NCBI GenBank assembly: GCA_965237775.1
Contig: OZ250155.1
Location: 248,001-312,000 of the forward strand
DNA: 64,000 bases
Source of the DNA: CATOSP01 sp965237775
Lineage (GTDB): Bacteria; Chloroflexota; Dehalococcoidia; Lucifugimonadales; UBA3495
Direction of reading: 5' to 3'
Part shown: positions 8,512 to 18,183 of the stretch, piece by piece
Numbering within the stretch: the stretch's first letter is position 1
How the letters are laid out: every line of letters starts with the position of its first letter
The notes under the pieces: model-generated
What the model saw: only the letters and a program-made list of their open reading frames with translations
Told to the model about the DNA's origin: nothing
Database searches by the model: none
Translations under genes and position numbers: made by a program

Positions 8512-9375
8512 TCAGCGGGACGCCATAGCCCGGGTTGCCGCTTCCAGCATCACATCCACTGGGGCGGGCTGACCGGTCCACATCTCGAAGGAATCCGCAC
8601 CCTGGTACACCAACATATGAATCCCGCCCAGGCACTTCGCGCCCGCGGCGTTGGCCTCTCGCAAGAGGGGGGTGTCCAGGGGATTATATACCAGGTCGTT
8701 GACCAGGGCCGTGGAAGGAATTTGCTCGCGGGAGAGGGGGGAGCCCGCCTCGTCGGGGCCGTGGCTCATGCCGACGGAAGTACAGTTGACGATTAGCGCG
8801 GCCGCCGATGCGCCAACATCCAGACCGGGACCGGTTAATTCAATGGCGTTGGCCTGAACGCCACCGGCCAAGGCTAGCTCGGCCAGCCGTTGGGCCCTTG
8901 CCAACGTGCGGTTCGCAATGGTCAGGTGTCCCACACCCTGCCTGACGAGGGCGAGGACAACGCCTCGAGCCGCGCCGCCCGCTCCGAGAATGAGGACCCG
9001 GCGTCCGGCTGGATCCAACCCGCCGACCTCCCGGAGCGCCCGCAAAAAGCCGGAGCCGTCAGTGTTGTGACCCGTGAGCATTCCGTCGCGATTGACGATG
9101 GTGTTCACCGCCCCGGCGCTGGAGGCCCATTCATCCACATGGTCCAGATGCACGACAACCGCTTCTTTATGAGGAACGGTGACGTTTATGCCAAGGACGC
9201 CAGGTGAACGAAGCTGCCGGACGAATTCTCCCACGTCCTCGGGCGCGACCTGGTAGGCGCGGTACGAAGCATCGATACCCAGATGGTCCAACGCCGCCTG
9301 CTGGAACAGTGGCGATATGGAGTGTCCTATAGGGTCACCGATTATCCCCAGATTGCTATCCACGGGGTCCCACAT
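8512..9375 (-). CDS. aroE: Shikimate dehydrogenase
   Basis: It reduces 3-dehydroshikimate to shikimate with NADPH. Visible are the substrate motif IGHSISPLFQ, the catalytic lysine in NVTVPHKEA, GHNTDGSGF, the dinucleotide motif LGAGGAARG with the ANRT phosphate-binding strand, NCTSVGM, and the C-terminal YQGADSFEMWTG helix. At 287 residues it is of normal length. It starts 16 bases after the end of valS on the same strand and precedes aroC, forming a small aromatic-biosynthesis group attached to valS. Confidence 0.94.
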   Translation of the reverse strand: MWDPVDSNLGIIGDPIGHSISPLFQQAALDHLGIDASYRAYQVAPEDVGEFVRQLRSPGVLGINVTVPHKEAVVVHLDHVDEWASSAGAVNTIVNRDGMLTGHNTDGSGFLRALREVGGLDPAGRRVLILGAGGAARGVVLALVRQGVGHLTIANRTLARAQRLAELALAGGVQANAIELTGPGLDVGASAAALIVNCTSVGMSHGPDEAGSPLSREQIPSTALVNDLVYNPLDTPLLREANAAGAKCLGGIHMLVYQGADSFEMWTGQPAPVDVMLEAATRAMASR

Positions 9376-9390
9376 CCATGAGCGGACTGG

Positions 9391-12099
9391 TTAGCTCTCT
9401 AGCTGGGCCAGGATTTCACCAAGCCGCTGGCTCGTTTCTTGGAGAGACTTCAATCGTTCCTGTTCGGTCGCCACGACGTCGGGACGCGCCTTGGCCAGGA
9501 ATTCGGGTTTTGAGACCAGGTTGGATACCCGGTCCAGGTTTCGCTGGCAGTCTTCAAGCTCCTTGCGCAGCCGCTGAGCTTCGGTAGGCAGGTCAACCAC
9601 GCCCTCCAGGGGAAGGCGCACCACCAGGGGGTTGATTAGGAGGGTAATCCCTTTCGGCTGGCCGGTACTCGTGGAGCCGGCGGAAACGATGCTCAACGGC
9701 TCGATTCTCGTCAGGCTGCGGATGACTTCCGCCTCTTCCTCAATGGCGTTCTGAAGACCGTCCGCTTCCACAACCGCTTCCAGGTATTGGCCGGGGGGAA
9801 TTCGTAATTGGGCACGGGTGTTCCGGACCGCCCTCACGGTCTGCATCACCAGGGAAATTTCGCTTTCGGCCTGGCTGTCCTCGTAACCCTCGGTCACCTC
9901 GGGGTAGGTGGAGACCATTATCGACGGCGAAAGTTCACCCTCCGAAGGCAATAGGTCCACCAGATTCTGCCATATCTCTTCGGTGATAAACGGCATAAAT
10001 GGATGGAGTAGTCTAAGTGTACGTTCGAGCACATGAGCCAGTGTGGGCAGCGGGGAGGGAGCCACACCGGAGCGAGTGCGGATTTTGGCCATCTCGATGT
10101 ACCAATCGCAGAAATCGTTCCAGATGAAGTCGTAAAGCTGCTGCTGGGCCTCTCCTAGCTCGAAGGTCTCCAGGGAACGGCTCACCCCTTCAATAGTGCG
10201 GTTGAGCCTTCCGACGATCCACCGGTCCTCCCGGTGCTCCGGCCGGTAGCCATCTGACCACGGCCCCATACCGGTCTGGCCGTCAACGCTGGTCATGACG
10301 AACCGCGCCGCGTTCCAGACCTTGTTTGCGAAATTGCGCGCCGATTCCAACTTGCCTTCGGTGAGACGCAAGTCGTTGCCGGGCGCGGTGCCGGTGGTCA
10401 ACGCGAACCGCAGGGCATCGGTGCCGTACTTGTCGATGAGTTCCAGGGGGTCCAAAACGTTGCCCCTGGTCTTGCTCATCTTCGCGCCCGAGCCGTCCCG
10501 GACCATTCCATGCAAGAACACCGTGCGGAAGGGGACTTGTCCCGTGTTTTCCAGCCCCATCATTATCATCCGGGCGACCCAGAAGAAAAGGATGTCGTAC
10601 CCGGTTTCCATCACCGCCGTAGGGTAGAAATAGTCGAGGTCGTCGGTCTTGGCGGGCCAACCGAGGGTGGAGTGGGGCCATAGGCCAGAGCTAAACCAGG
10701 TGTCCAGGACGTCGGGGTCCTGATGTATGTCCACCGAGCCGCAGGAGGCGCAGCTTGACGGGTCTTCCATGGCCGAGGTCTGCTGCCCGCAGGCGGCGCA
10801 GTACCAGACCGGGATCCGGTGCCCCCACCAGAGCTGGCGGCTGATGCACCAGTCCCGTATGTTTTCCAGCCAATTGAGGTAAACGCGGGTGAATCGTTCG
10901 GGGACGATGTTGATATCCCCGTTGGCGACGGCGGCGTATGCCCGTCCCGCGATGCTGTCCGGTTCGTCGTGATGGCCCACGTTTACGAACCACTGCAGGC
11001 TAATCAACGGTTCCACGACGGTACTGCAACGCTGGCATGTGCCAATGGCGTTGCTGTGATGTTCGACTTTCTCCAGCAGCCCCAGGGCATCTAGCTCCGC
11101 CGCCACGTCTTCCCTGGCCTGGAACCGCTCGAAGCCCTGGTATTTCCCGGCCTCTTCGGTCATGTTGCCGTCAAAACCGACCACATTGATGAATTCCAGG
11201 TTATGCCTAATCCCTACCTCGAAGTCCATCGCGTCGTGGGACGGAGTAACCTTCAGTGCGCCGGACCCAAACTCAGGGGTAATTCCCTCATCGCCAACGA
11301 TGGGGATAATGCGCCCCATAATGGGAAGGGTTACGCTCTTCCCAACAAGATGCTTGTAGCGTTCATCTTCGGGGTGAACGGCTACCGCGGTGTCGCCCAG
11401 CATGGTTTCCGGGCGGGTCGTGGCCACGGTGATGTAGGAGTCGCCGCCACCGGTTGAAGCATCGCTCAATGGATAGTGGATGTAATATAGGAGCCCATCT
11501 TGCTCTTGATATTCGACCTCTAGGTCGGACAGGGCGGTGGCGCAGCGAGGACACCAGTTGATGATCCGTTGGTGGCGATAGATGAGACCCTTGTTGAAAA
11601 GGTTGACGAAGGTAGTGCGGACCGCTTCGACGGGACCGGGGTCCAGGGTGAATCTAAGTCGCGACCAGTCGCACGAGGCTCCGAGCCGCTTGTGCTGCTC
11701 GTCAATGGTGTTCCCGTAAGTCTCAACCCATTCCCAGACCCTTTCCTGAAACTTTTCCCTGCCGATCTCGTGCCTGCTGGTCCCCTCGCTGGCGAGCAAC
11801 CGTTCGACCACCCACTGGGTTGCAATGCCGGCGTGGTCCTTACCCGGCAGCCACAGTGTGGGTTCACCAAGCATACGGTGCCATCGGGTGAGGATGTCTT
11901 GCAGCGCGGCGGTAAGGGCGTGCCCCAGGTGGAGTTCCCCGGTAACGTTGGGCGGGGGCATGATGATGGTAAACGGCTGGGAACCGGGCGTTATTTCCGC
12001 AGTAAAATAACCGCTGGACAACCAGTTATCGTAGACTCGGCGCTCCACCGCCGCGGGGTTGTATGCGCTGGGAATCTTGGAAGAGGGGGAGGCGGTCAT
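9391..12099 (-). CDS. valS: Valine--tRNA ligase
   Basis: This class Ia synthetase of 902 residues charges tRNA-Val. It has HLGH (residues 57-60) after MPPPNVTGEL, the GKDHAGIATQ block, the CP1 editing domain (VATTRPETMLGDTAVAVHPED), zinc-type Cys clusters (CQRC; CAACGQQ then CASCG), KMSKTRGN, the anticodon-binding helical domain (WNDFCDWYIE) and a C-terminal coiled-coil arm. The ATG has AAGGAG five bases upstream. A 148-base gap separates it from the S1-domain gene. No complete T-box leader could be recognised. Confidence 0.97.
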   Translation of the reverse strand: MTASPSSKIPSAYNPAAVERRVYDNWLSSGYFTAEITPGSQPFTIIMPPPNVTGELHLGHALTAALQDILTRWHRMLGEPTLWLPGKDHAGIATQWVVERLLASEGTSRHEIGREKFQERVWEWVETYGNTIDEQHKRLGASCDWSRLRFTLDPGPVEAVRTTFVNLFNKGLIYRHQRIINWCPRCATALSDLEVEYQEQDGLLYYIHYPLSDASTGGGDSYITVATTRPETMLGDTAVAVHPEDERYKHLVGKSVTLPIMGRIIPIVGDEGITPEFGSGALKVTPSHDAMDFEVGIRHNLEFINVVGFDGNMTEEAGKYQGFERFQAREDVAAELDALGLLEKVEHHSNAIGTCQRCSTVVEPLISLQWFVNVGHHDEPDSIAGRAYAAVANGDINIVPERFTRVYLNWLENIRDWCISRQLWWGHRIPVWYCAACGQQTSAMEDPSSCASCGSVDIHQDPDVLDTWFSSGLWPHSTLGWPAKTDDLDYFYPTAVMETGYDILFFWVARMIMMGLENTGQVPFRTVFLHGMVRDGSGAKMSKTRGNVLDPLELIDKYGTDALRFALTTGTAPGNDLRLTEGKLESARNFANKVWNAARFVMTSVDGQTGMGPWSDGYRPEHREDRWIVGRLNRTIEGVSRSLETFELGEAQQQLYDFIWNDFCDWYIEMAKIRTRSGVAPSPLPTLAHVLERTLRLLHPFMPFITEEIWQNLVDLLPSEGELSPSIMVSTYPEVTEGYEDSQAESEISLVMQTVRAVRNTRAQLRIPPGQYLEAVVEADGLQNAIEEEAEVIRSLTRIEPLSIVSAGSTSTGQPKGITLLINPLVVRLPLEGVVDLPTEAQRLRKELEDCQRNLDRVSNLVSKPEFLAKARPDVVATEQERLKSLQETSQRLGEILAQLES

Positions 12100-12247
12100 G
12101 AGGGCTCCTTGCGTCCGGCGGGGAGGATATCGACTTACCGGCAGATCACTACGAAATTCGCCTTTTATTCAATATACCACATACCACCCGCTGACTCCGG
12201 GAGTCTATGAGCAATTGTAAGCCGGACACCCGGGCCCGCGAAGAGAC

Positions 12248-13342
12248 CTATAGGCCGAAAGCCTGCTTGTAGCTGAGACTCATGCGGCGGGTCTCTGAGT
12301 TGATGTTCAAGATCAGGACGCTTATCTGTTGCCCGGAATAAACGCACTCTCTCGGGTTCTCCACCCGGCGCTGAGACAACTCTGAGATGTGAACAAGCCC
12401 TTCGATTCCCTCATCCAGTCTTACGAACGCGCCGAAAGGAACGATGTTGGTGACCGTGCCTTCAACCAACTGGCCGGCCCGGTAACGGTCGTGGACCGTG
12501 TCCCAGGGTTCAGGTTTCGTCCGCTTCAGGCTTAGCGTCAGCCGTTGCCTTTCTTGGTCTACGCGCAACACGGCGACTTCGACGGTCTCGCCCACGCTTA
12601 CGATTTCGTCAGGCGTGCCGATCATGGTCCAGGAGAGTTCCGAGATGGGGATCAGGCCGTCTATGTCGCCCAGGTTGACGAACGCGCCAAACTCCCGTAT
12701 CGACGAGACGGTGCCGGAAAGGAGTTGCCCTTCTTCCAGGTTCGCGAGCATACGCGCCTGGGCATCGGCGCGGCGACGCTGCCAGATGGCCCGTTCCGAG
12801 AAGATCAAACGGTCGCCGTCGCGGTCCAATTCCAGAATATTGAATTCGGCTTCCTGATCGAGGCGGCTTGCCACCGCCTCTTCCCGGTCCACGCCTTGCA
12901 CCGGAGCCAACTGGGAGAACGGCGCGAAACCCCGAATGCCTTGCCAGTCCACCACCAGGCCGCCGCGATTTTGTCCCGTAACCCGGCCCGTTACCGTAGC
13001 GCCGTCGGCAAATAGCTGTTGTAGTTCCTCCCACCGCTGTTCCTCCAAGGCCTCGTCCACCGAGAGGAGGAGCATTCCGTCCGGTCCGAGCCCGCCCAGA
13101 ATGGCGACGGAGACGCTTTGGCCCGGCGTTAGACCTTCGCGTTCCGCCGGGTCCAAGAGGCGCATTTCCTGGGAGAGGACCATTCCTTCCATCTTTTGGC
13201 CGACGCTAACGACGATCCCTTCGTCGTCCCGCCGGACTACCTCGCCTAAAACAACGTCACCTCGACGATAGGTCCGAGGGGCCAATTCCTCCTCGGCGAT
13301 ATCCGACATCTGAGAAAGGGTCTCGGCGTCAACTTCTTGCAC
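12248..13342 (-). CDS. S1-domain RNA-binding protein (ribosomal protein S1-like)
   Basis: Four consecutive S1 OB-fold domains are visible, starting near GDVVLGEVVRRDDEGIVVSV, GATVTGRVTGQNRGGLVVDW, GQLLSGTVSSIREFGAFVNL and GQLVEGTVTNIVPFGAFVRL; the last two carry the canonical FGAFV and GL[IV][PH]ISEL motifs. The likely role is mRNA binding during translation initiation, like the short S1 proteins of Gram-positive-type lineages. A GTG at 13354 overlaps the AAGGAG Shine-Dalgarno itself, so the GTG at 13342, 11 bases after it, is the better start. Confidence 0.88.
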   Translation of the reverse strand: MQEVDAETLSQMSDIAEEELAPRTYRRGDVVLGEVVRRDDEGIVVSVGQKMEGMVLSQEMRLLDPAEREGLTPGQSVSVAILGGLGPDGMLLLSVDEALEEQRWEELQQLFADGATVTGRVTGQNRGGLVVDWQGIRGFAPFSQLAPVQGVDREEAVASRLDQEAEFNILELDRDGDRLIFSERAIWQRRRADAQARMLANLEEGQLLSGTVSSIREFGAFVNLGDIDGLIPISELSWTMIGTPDEIVSVGETVEVAVLRVDQERQRLTLSLKRTKPEPWDTVHDRYRAGQLVEGTVTNIVPFGAFVRLDEGIEGLVHISELSQRRVENPRECVYSGQQISVLILNINSETRRMSLSYKQAFGL

Positions 13343-13486
13343 AGCCGCACACACTCCTTACCACCCACACGACTTTTGGGGAGTTGCTCAATGGCGCCGG
13401 CCAAAAGGCGCTAGTCTATCCTGCACTGGGAACCCGGCCGGCGTGGAATCGCTTTGGATATTCTTGAATATTCTACGTACGAGCCC

Positions 13487-14224
13487 TCATGCTTCGATGT
13501 ATTCGAGCCCAGGGTCCCGCACTTGCTCCAGCTCGTGCAAACGCTGGATGCCTTTTCTGGTGTCGCTGGCAACCCTGGCGGGGTCCCACATGTCGACCCT
13601 GCGTTTGAAAAGCCAGTAAGTGAATTGCTTCATGGTGGAGAGGGAGTACTTGCGTTCGCGCCCCAGGTGTTGCAGACGGCGAAACTCGTTCAGGAGATTG
13701 GTCCTGGTGTCCCCGTACAAGTGGGCGAAGGCCTCTTCCACCAGGTCTTCACTGTCGGCATAACACCGGGCCAGGTGCCGCTTCCGCACCTCCTCCTCCA
13801 CCGCGAGTTGCAGGGCTTCTTCGACGACGACACCGTACCAGTAGTTCAGGTAGGCCGGGTACTTGCTGGAACCCAGAAGTTCCTTGAACCGTTCCGGGTC
13901 GATTTCAACAGGCAATCTGCCTTCGAAGAGCAACCGCTCCCGGTCTTCCGGACCAATAACAATCCACGGGACCGAAGAGCCCAGGTCATCGAATAGCCTC
14001 TCCGCCAACACCAGCCAATCGAAGGCTTCCCCAAGAATCAGGTAGTCGTAGGTGCGGTCCCCGTAGATCTCTCGAGGCAGCGTCCAGAGGGCCATGGCTT
14101 CAAGAATCGCCTCATACCACGGAGCGCCGTCTCGCACGGCCTTCCTGAAGTGCAGAATTGCCTCGGGAACGCTCTCCGAGAGGTCCGTATGGGAGGGGTC
14201 TATGACCTCCGCTTTCGGGTCCAT
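13487..14224 (-). CDS. Unknown conserved-looking protein coupled to polX
   Basis: I do not recognise this 245-residue protein. It is mostly helical and charged, with WYEAILEAMALWTLPREIYGD and YDYLILGEAFDWLVLAERL in the N-terminal half and a Lys/Arg-rich C-terminal half (EEEVRKRHLARCYADSEDL, YSLSTMKQFTYWLFKRRVD). There is no signal peptide or membrane segment, so it should be cytoplasmic. Its ATG overlaps the polX stop (TGATG), so it is translationally coupled to the repair polymerase. Its position suggests a nucleic-acid or repair link, but nothing in the sequence proves it. Confidence 0.8.
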   Translation of the reverse strand: MDPKAEVIDPSHTDLSESVPEAILHFRKAVRDGAPWYEAILEAMALWTLPREIYGDRTYDYLILGEAFDWLVLAERLFDDLGSSVPWIVIGPEDRERLLFEGRLPVEIDPERFKELLGSSKYPAYLNYWYGVVVEEALQLAVEEEVRKRHLARCYADSEDLVEEAFAHLYGDTRTNLLNEFRRLQHLGRERKYSLSTMKQFTYWLFKRRVDMWDPARVASDTRKGIQRLHELEQVRDPGLEYIEA

Positions 14225-16005
14225 CAGGTGGCGTCCACCGGGGCCGCGCCGTCAAACACGGAGAGGCGGTGTGGTTTGGGTGTACGTATGAAGGAGAGGA
14301 ACCGGTCGAGGGGGAGGGTGTTCAGGATGTTTCCTGGTCCGCACCAGGCGCGGCGGGCAACGGCGACCCCGAACCTGCGGTTAGCCAACTGGGTATGCCG
14401 GTGCGAGTCGGTACTGATTACCAGGGGCACTCCCAACTCCCGAGCCCGGTACGAATGAGTGTCCTTGAGGTCCAGCCGTTCCGGCGCGGAGTTTATTTCC
14501 AAGGCGGTGCCGGTATCTCGCGCTGCCTTCAGCACAGCCTCCGGATCGAATTGGATGGGTGATCTTGAACCCAGCAACCGGGTGGATAGATGGCCGATAA
14601 TGGTAACCGACGGATGCTGCATGGCCTGGATGATTCGCCGGGTCATGGTCTGCTCATCCTGGCCCATAGCCGAATGTACCGAGGCCACCACAACATCGAG
14701 CTGGGCCAACAAGTCGTCGGGGTAGTCTAGCGTGCCGTCGGCGCGGATGTCCACCTCGGAACCGCAGAGCGCGGTAATCGGGTAGCGGCCATCCAGCGAC
14801 CGCAAGATTTCCGTTTGCTGGGCCAACCTCTCGTTGGACAAACCATTGGCGATTCTCAGGCCGGAGGAATGGTCGGTAAGGGCCATGTATTCGTAGCCCT
14901 GGGCCGCCGCCGCTTCAACCATGACCTCGATGGGGTCGTTCCCGTCGCTCCAATCGCTGTGTAAGTGCAGGTCTCCGCGGAGGTGCTTTTCCTCCACCAG
15001 GTCAGGCAGGGACGCGGACAGGGCCGCGTCCAACTCCCAGACCCCCAGCCGGAGCTCGGGTGGAATGTACGGCAGTCCCAACCTAGCGTAGAAGGACTCT
15101 TCATCGTGGAAATACTCGACCCGGCCTGTGGCAACATCGGTGATCCCGTATTCATTCAGGGACAGCCCCATGTGGTTGGCGAAATCGCGGAGGCGGAGGT
15201 TGTGTTGCTGGCTGCCGGTGAAATACTGGAGCATCGCGCCGAAGGATCCGGGTTCTCCGATCCTCAGGTCCACCTGGATTCCCGGCTCCACCACAACGCT
15301 GGTCTTCTTCGAGCCGTTGACCAGCACTTCACGGACCTGGGGCAGAGCGGCCAACGCCGCACCAACTTGCTCGTGATCTCCGGACGGCCCAATGAGGTCG
15401 ATGTCCCCGATGGTCTCCTCCCACCGTCGCAAGCTGCCGGCGGGGTACAGCCCGCCCCCGAGCTGGGGGCATTGGGCGTGGAGGGCTGCGGCGACCTCTT
15501 CGGCCACCTCCAAAGCCTGCCCGATGGGCGTGCGTTCGTCCTTGGTCCTCATGGCCTGGATGTGCCGGAGGAGAGAATCGGCAGCCTTCTTGCCCATCCT
15601 GGGCAGGGTGGCGACCCGGCCATCCACCACGGCCTGTTCAACCTGTTCAACAGTGCTAACGCCCAATTCTTGGGCCAGGAGCATAGCGGTCTTGGGTCCT
15701 ATTCCGGGGATGTCCATCAGGTCGAGGACGCCGTGGGGTGAAGAGGCCACCAATTTGTCATAGGTGGAAACGTGGCCGGTGTCCAGCAGCTCGCGAATCT
15801 TGTCGCTAATCGCCTTGCCGATTCCGGGGACCTTTTTGAGGTCCGTACCTTCGAGCACCGCGGATTCTAGGGAAAAGGGGAGGTGTTCGATGGTGCGCGC
15901 TGCCCTCTGGTAAGCCCGAATCTTGAATATGGAGTCGCCCTGCATTTCCAGGAGGACTGCCATGTTCTCGAATAGACCGGCTATTTCATCGTTGCTTACG
16001 GGCAT
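14224..16005 (-). CDS. polX: Family X DNA polymerase with PHP 3'-5' exonuclease (PolX)
   Basis: The N-terminal part carries the helix-hairpin-helix motifs (VPGIGKAISDKIREL, IPGIGPKTAMLLAQELG) and the family X palm with IGDIDLIG and VDLRI metal-binding acidic residues. The C-terminal PHP domain has RGDLHLHSDWSDG, YMALTDHS, GSEVDI, VVASVHSAM, IIGHLSTR and the distal LVISTDSHR. This matches bacterial PolX (about 570-600 residues), a gap-filling base-excision-repair polymerase with nuclease activity. The longer frame back to 16071 would overlap hrcA; the Met at 16005 starts the normal N-terminal helix (MPVSNDEIAGLFENMA). Confidence 0.93.
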   Translation of the reverse strand: MPVSNDEIAGLFENMAVLLEMQGDSIFKIRAYQRAARTIEHLPFSLESAVLEGTDLKKVPGIGKAISDKIRELLDTGHVSTYDKLVASSPHGVLDLMDIPGIGPKTAMLLAQELGVSTVEQVEQAVVDGRVATLPRMGKKAADSLLRHIQAMRTKDERTPIGQALEVAEEVAAALHAQCPQLGGGLYPAGSLRRWEETIGDIDLIGPSGDHEQVGAALAALPQVREVLVNGSKKTSVVVEPGIQVDLRIGEPGSFGAMLQYFTGSQQHNLRLRDFANHMGLSLNEYGITDVATGRVEYFHDEESFYARLGLPYIPPELRLGVWELDAALSASLPDLVEEKHLRGDLHLHSDWSDGNDPIEVMVEAAAAQGYEYMALTDHSSGLRIANGLSNERLAQQTEILRSLDGRYPITALCGSEVDIRADGTLDYPDDLLAQLDVVVASVHSAMGQDEQTMTRRIIQAMQHPSVTIIGHLSTRLLGSRSPIQFDPEAVLKAARDTGTALEINSAPERLDLKDTHSYRARELGVPLVISTDSHRHTQLANRRFGVAVARRAWCGPGNILNTLPLDRFLSFIRTPKPHRLSVFDGAAPVDAT

Positions 16006-16033
16006 TGTTCGGGCCTGGATACCGCTTTCGCTC

Positions 16034-17092
16034 TCACCGCGTGGAGGAGGTGTGTTCGGTGATTTCCACACTTCCTTCGCCCTGGAGTTCTTCCACCAGG
16101 TGGCTCATCACGGAAGACAGGTAGGACGCGCCGCTGATCGCCTCGGGGTATCCCATTCGGGTGGGGCCAACCACGCAGATAGTACCCTTCAACTCGTCCA
16201 GGAGACCATACCGGCAGAGAATAACCCCAAAGGAGTGTAGAGCCTCGTTACGGTTCTCAGCCCCAATGTATATGGCCACATCGTCTTCGCGAGGGGCTTC
16301 GGATATCAAGGTTTGCTGCAAAACGCGCTCTTCCAACATCTCAACCAGTTCCCCGGCCCGGCCGCTTTGGGAAAACTCGGGTTGATTGAGCAGGCGGCGC
16401 AACCCGTCCATGTGGTGCTCTTGCAAGCTGCCGGTAGCCGCCTCACGCATCATCGCGCCCGTGTCCCGCTTGACCCGCTCTTCCAGGGAGGTCAGTTCCA
16501 GGGGATTGGCCTCTATGTCGTGATAGCTGAGCCCTGCCAGGGTTTCGTTCAGCTTGTTCGCGGACCGGTCCAGTTCATCCTGCCCCATGCCTTCGTCCAG
16601 GGGAAGCAACCGGCGGAGCAGGCGGGCTTCCTGCAGGACCACGATCAACAACCCCAGGAACTCCTTGACGTAGACAAGCTGAATCTGCTTGAGCCGGGGA
16701 GATTGCGCCATGGGGATGGTTACGATACAGAGGTTTCCGGTGATCCTGGATAGCATCGAGGCGCACTGTTGGCACCAGGCGTCTGTGTCCGGCTCTGTCC
16801 GGTCGAAACCTGCGTGGATCTGCCGGCGGACTCCGGCCGGCAACTCCGGCACGCCGCCCAAAGACTCCACGTAGTGGCGGTAACCCATGTCGGATGGTAT
16901 GCCGCCCGACGACACGTGAGGCCGGGAGATATAGCCTTCCTCAGTCAACTGGGACATGGCGTTCCGGACCGTAGCCGGGCTGACCTTGGACGACGAGAGA
17001 CGGGCGATGTCTTCCGAGGCCACCGGGCTGGCGGTCTGGACGTATTGACCGACCAGTATCTTCAGAACGGACGTTGCTCTTTGCGACAGCAT
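16034..17092 (-). CDS. hrcA: Heat-inducible transcription repressor HrcA
   Basis: It has an N-terminal winged helix (QRATSVLKILVGQYVQTASPV, SPATVRNAMSQLTEEGYISRPHVSSGGIPSDMGYRHYV) and the GAF-like effector domain ending with VVGPTRMGYPEAISGASYLSSV. HrcA represses groE/dnaK operons via CIRCE elements. The frame extends to 17149, but the Met at 17092 (MLSQRATSV) begins the conserved region and has GGTGGG upstream. I found no CIRCE inverted repeat before the gene and no chaperone gene in the window, so its targets lie elsewhere. Confidence 0.92.
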   Translation of the reverse strand: MLSQRATSVLKILVGQYVQTASPVASEDIARLSSSKVSPATVRNAMSQLTEEGYISRPHVSSGGIPSDMGYRHYVESLGGVPELPAGVRRQIHAGFDRTEPDTDAWCQQCASMLSRITGNLCIVTIPMAQSPRLKQIQLVYVKEFLGLLIVVLQEARLLRRLLPLDEGMGQDELDRSANKLNETLAGLSYHDIEANPLELTSLEERVKRDTGAMMREAATGSLQEHHMDGLRRLLNQPEFSQSGRAGELVEMLEERVLQQTLISEAPREDDVAIYIGAENRNEALHSFGVILCRYGLLDELKGTICVVGPTRMGYPEAISGASYLSSVMSHLVEELQGEGSVEITEHTSSTR

Positions 17093-17188
17093 AGACCCAC
17101 CATCGGACCGAGCTGATACCCTCGCTCGTCCGGCATCAAGCCTGGACAAAAACGATCTTACACTCGTTGACCCTAACTTCTACCCATT

Positions 17189-17194
17189 ATTATA
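17189..17194 (-). promoter_or_regulatory. Possible -10 element upstream of hrcA
   Basis: TATAAT on the minus strand lies 97 bases upstream of the hrcA start, in the AT-richer gap between hrcA and the divergent MBL gene. The best -35 candidate (TTGGAC) is only 14 bases away, so spacing is poor and the call is tentative. Confidence 0.3.
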
Positions 17195-17376
17195 CTACTA
17201 TAACAGGGGTCCAATACCTGCAATACACGATAGCTGTACTGATGAAACTCCACGGAATTTACCTTCATCCCAGCTTTCCACCGCGCGGATGAAGGAATTT
17301 GGCGCCCTCTCGGGATAGGAAAGGGTTGGGTGAGGGCGCGTGATACGAGCCGCGCATGGGTGGACGGGAGGAATGA

Positions 17377-18033
17377 ATGGACATCACTTGGCTGGGTAAC
17401 GCTTGTTTTCGATTGTCGGCTGACGACGTGGTTGTCGTGACCGACCCTTTTCCCGAATCGGTGGGGTTGCGGCCCGACATGAGACCGGCAACTGTGGTCA
17501 CAGTCAGCCACCGGGACCCCAACCGTAGCAATTGGAAGGATGTGCCCGGCAATCCCAAAGTGTTCGCCGCTCCGGGGGAGTACGAATACAGAGGGATCGG
17601 GGTACGGGGGGTTATGACCCCTCTGCCAGCCGACACCCCCCAAGAGGACCGAAGGGTTGCATTCGCAATCGAGATCGGCGGCGTGACCGTTTGCCACATG
17701 GGGAGCGTCAACTCCCCTCCCACGCCATCTCAGATTGACGAGCTATCCCCGGTAGACGTGCTGCTGATCCCCGCCGGCGGTGGAGGCACGATGGGAGTGG
17801 AGCAAGTGTTCCAGACCATGCAGGACCTGTCACCCAAAATCGTCATTCCCATGGGAGACAACGTCCCCGCGGTAGCGGGAGAGGCCTCGGCGCAGCCCCA
17901 GGGAATGGAGGCGTTCGTGCGGAGGATGGGCCTGGACGACGTGAGCCCACAGCCCAGGTTAGTAGTCACCAATTCAAATCTGCCCGCGGACATGCGCGTT
18001 GTGGTCCTGTCACCCAGGGCGCGCGCCACTTAG
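17377..18033 (+). CDS. MBL-fold protein with degenerate metal motif
   Basis: The start MDITWLGNACFRLSADDVVVVTDPF is the typical opening of a subgroup of metallo-beta-lactamase-fold hydrolases, and CHMGSVNSPPTPSQIDELSPVDVLLIPAGG matches their later conserved block. The metal-binding HxHxDH motif is, however, replaced by SHRDPNRSNW, so the di-metal site is probably incomplete. GGAGG lies five bases before the ATG. The 218-residue product is cytoplasmic with no signal peptide. Its function is unknown; metal-dependent hydrolysis should not be assumed. It is divergent from hrcA. Confidence 0.78.
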   Translation: MDITWLGNACFRLSADDVVVVTDPFPESVGLRPDMRPATVVTVSHRDPNRSNWKDVPGNPKVFAAPGEYEYRGIGVRGVMTPLPADTPQEDRRVAFAIEIGGVTVCHMGSVNSPPTPSQIDELSPVDVLLIPAGGGGTMGVEQVFQTMQDLSPKIVIPMGDNVPAVAGEASAQPQGMEAFVRRMGLDDVSPQPRLVVTNSNLPADMRVVVLSPRARAT

Positions 18034-18148
18034 CGCCCGGTCTTCTATGCAACAGTCAAAGGCGTGGAAAGGCCAAATGCCGGACAGGCGGCGGGAAACG
18101 TTCGCCCTAGCGGCGGGCGTAAGAGCCGGACATGCCGCAAAGCGCAAT

Positions 18149-18183
18149 TTGAGGATAGGTGTTGAGACAACGCCTATCCTCAA
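18149..18183. other. 35-base near-perfect hairpin between convergent genes
   Basis: Two 16-base arms starting TTGAGGATAGG and ending CCTATCCTCAA, with one G-U pair and a three-base loop, lie between the MBL gene (+) and a small minus-strand ORF. No T-run follows on either strand, so it is not a standard intrinsic terminator, though it could protect transcript ends in both directions. The surrounding 18034-18267 has no other feature. Confidence 0.55.

Noticed and set aside
12100..12247. Possible T-box leader before valS (GGGTGGTA on the minus strand)
   Set aside because: Only about half of the T-box core matches, and the gap is too short for the specifier and antiterminator structure.
17093..17376. 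CIRCE element upstream of hrcA
   Set aside because: A GAGTGTAA half-like site exists, but there is no partner TTAGCACTC at nine-base spacing.
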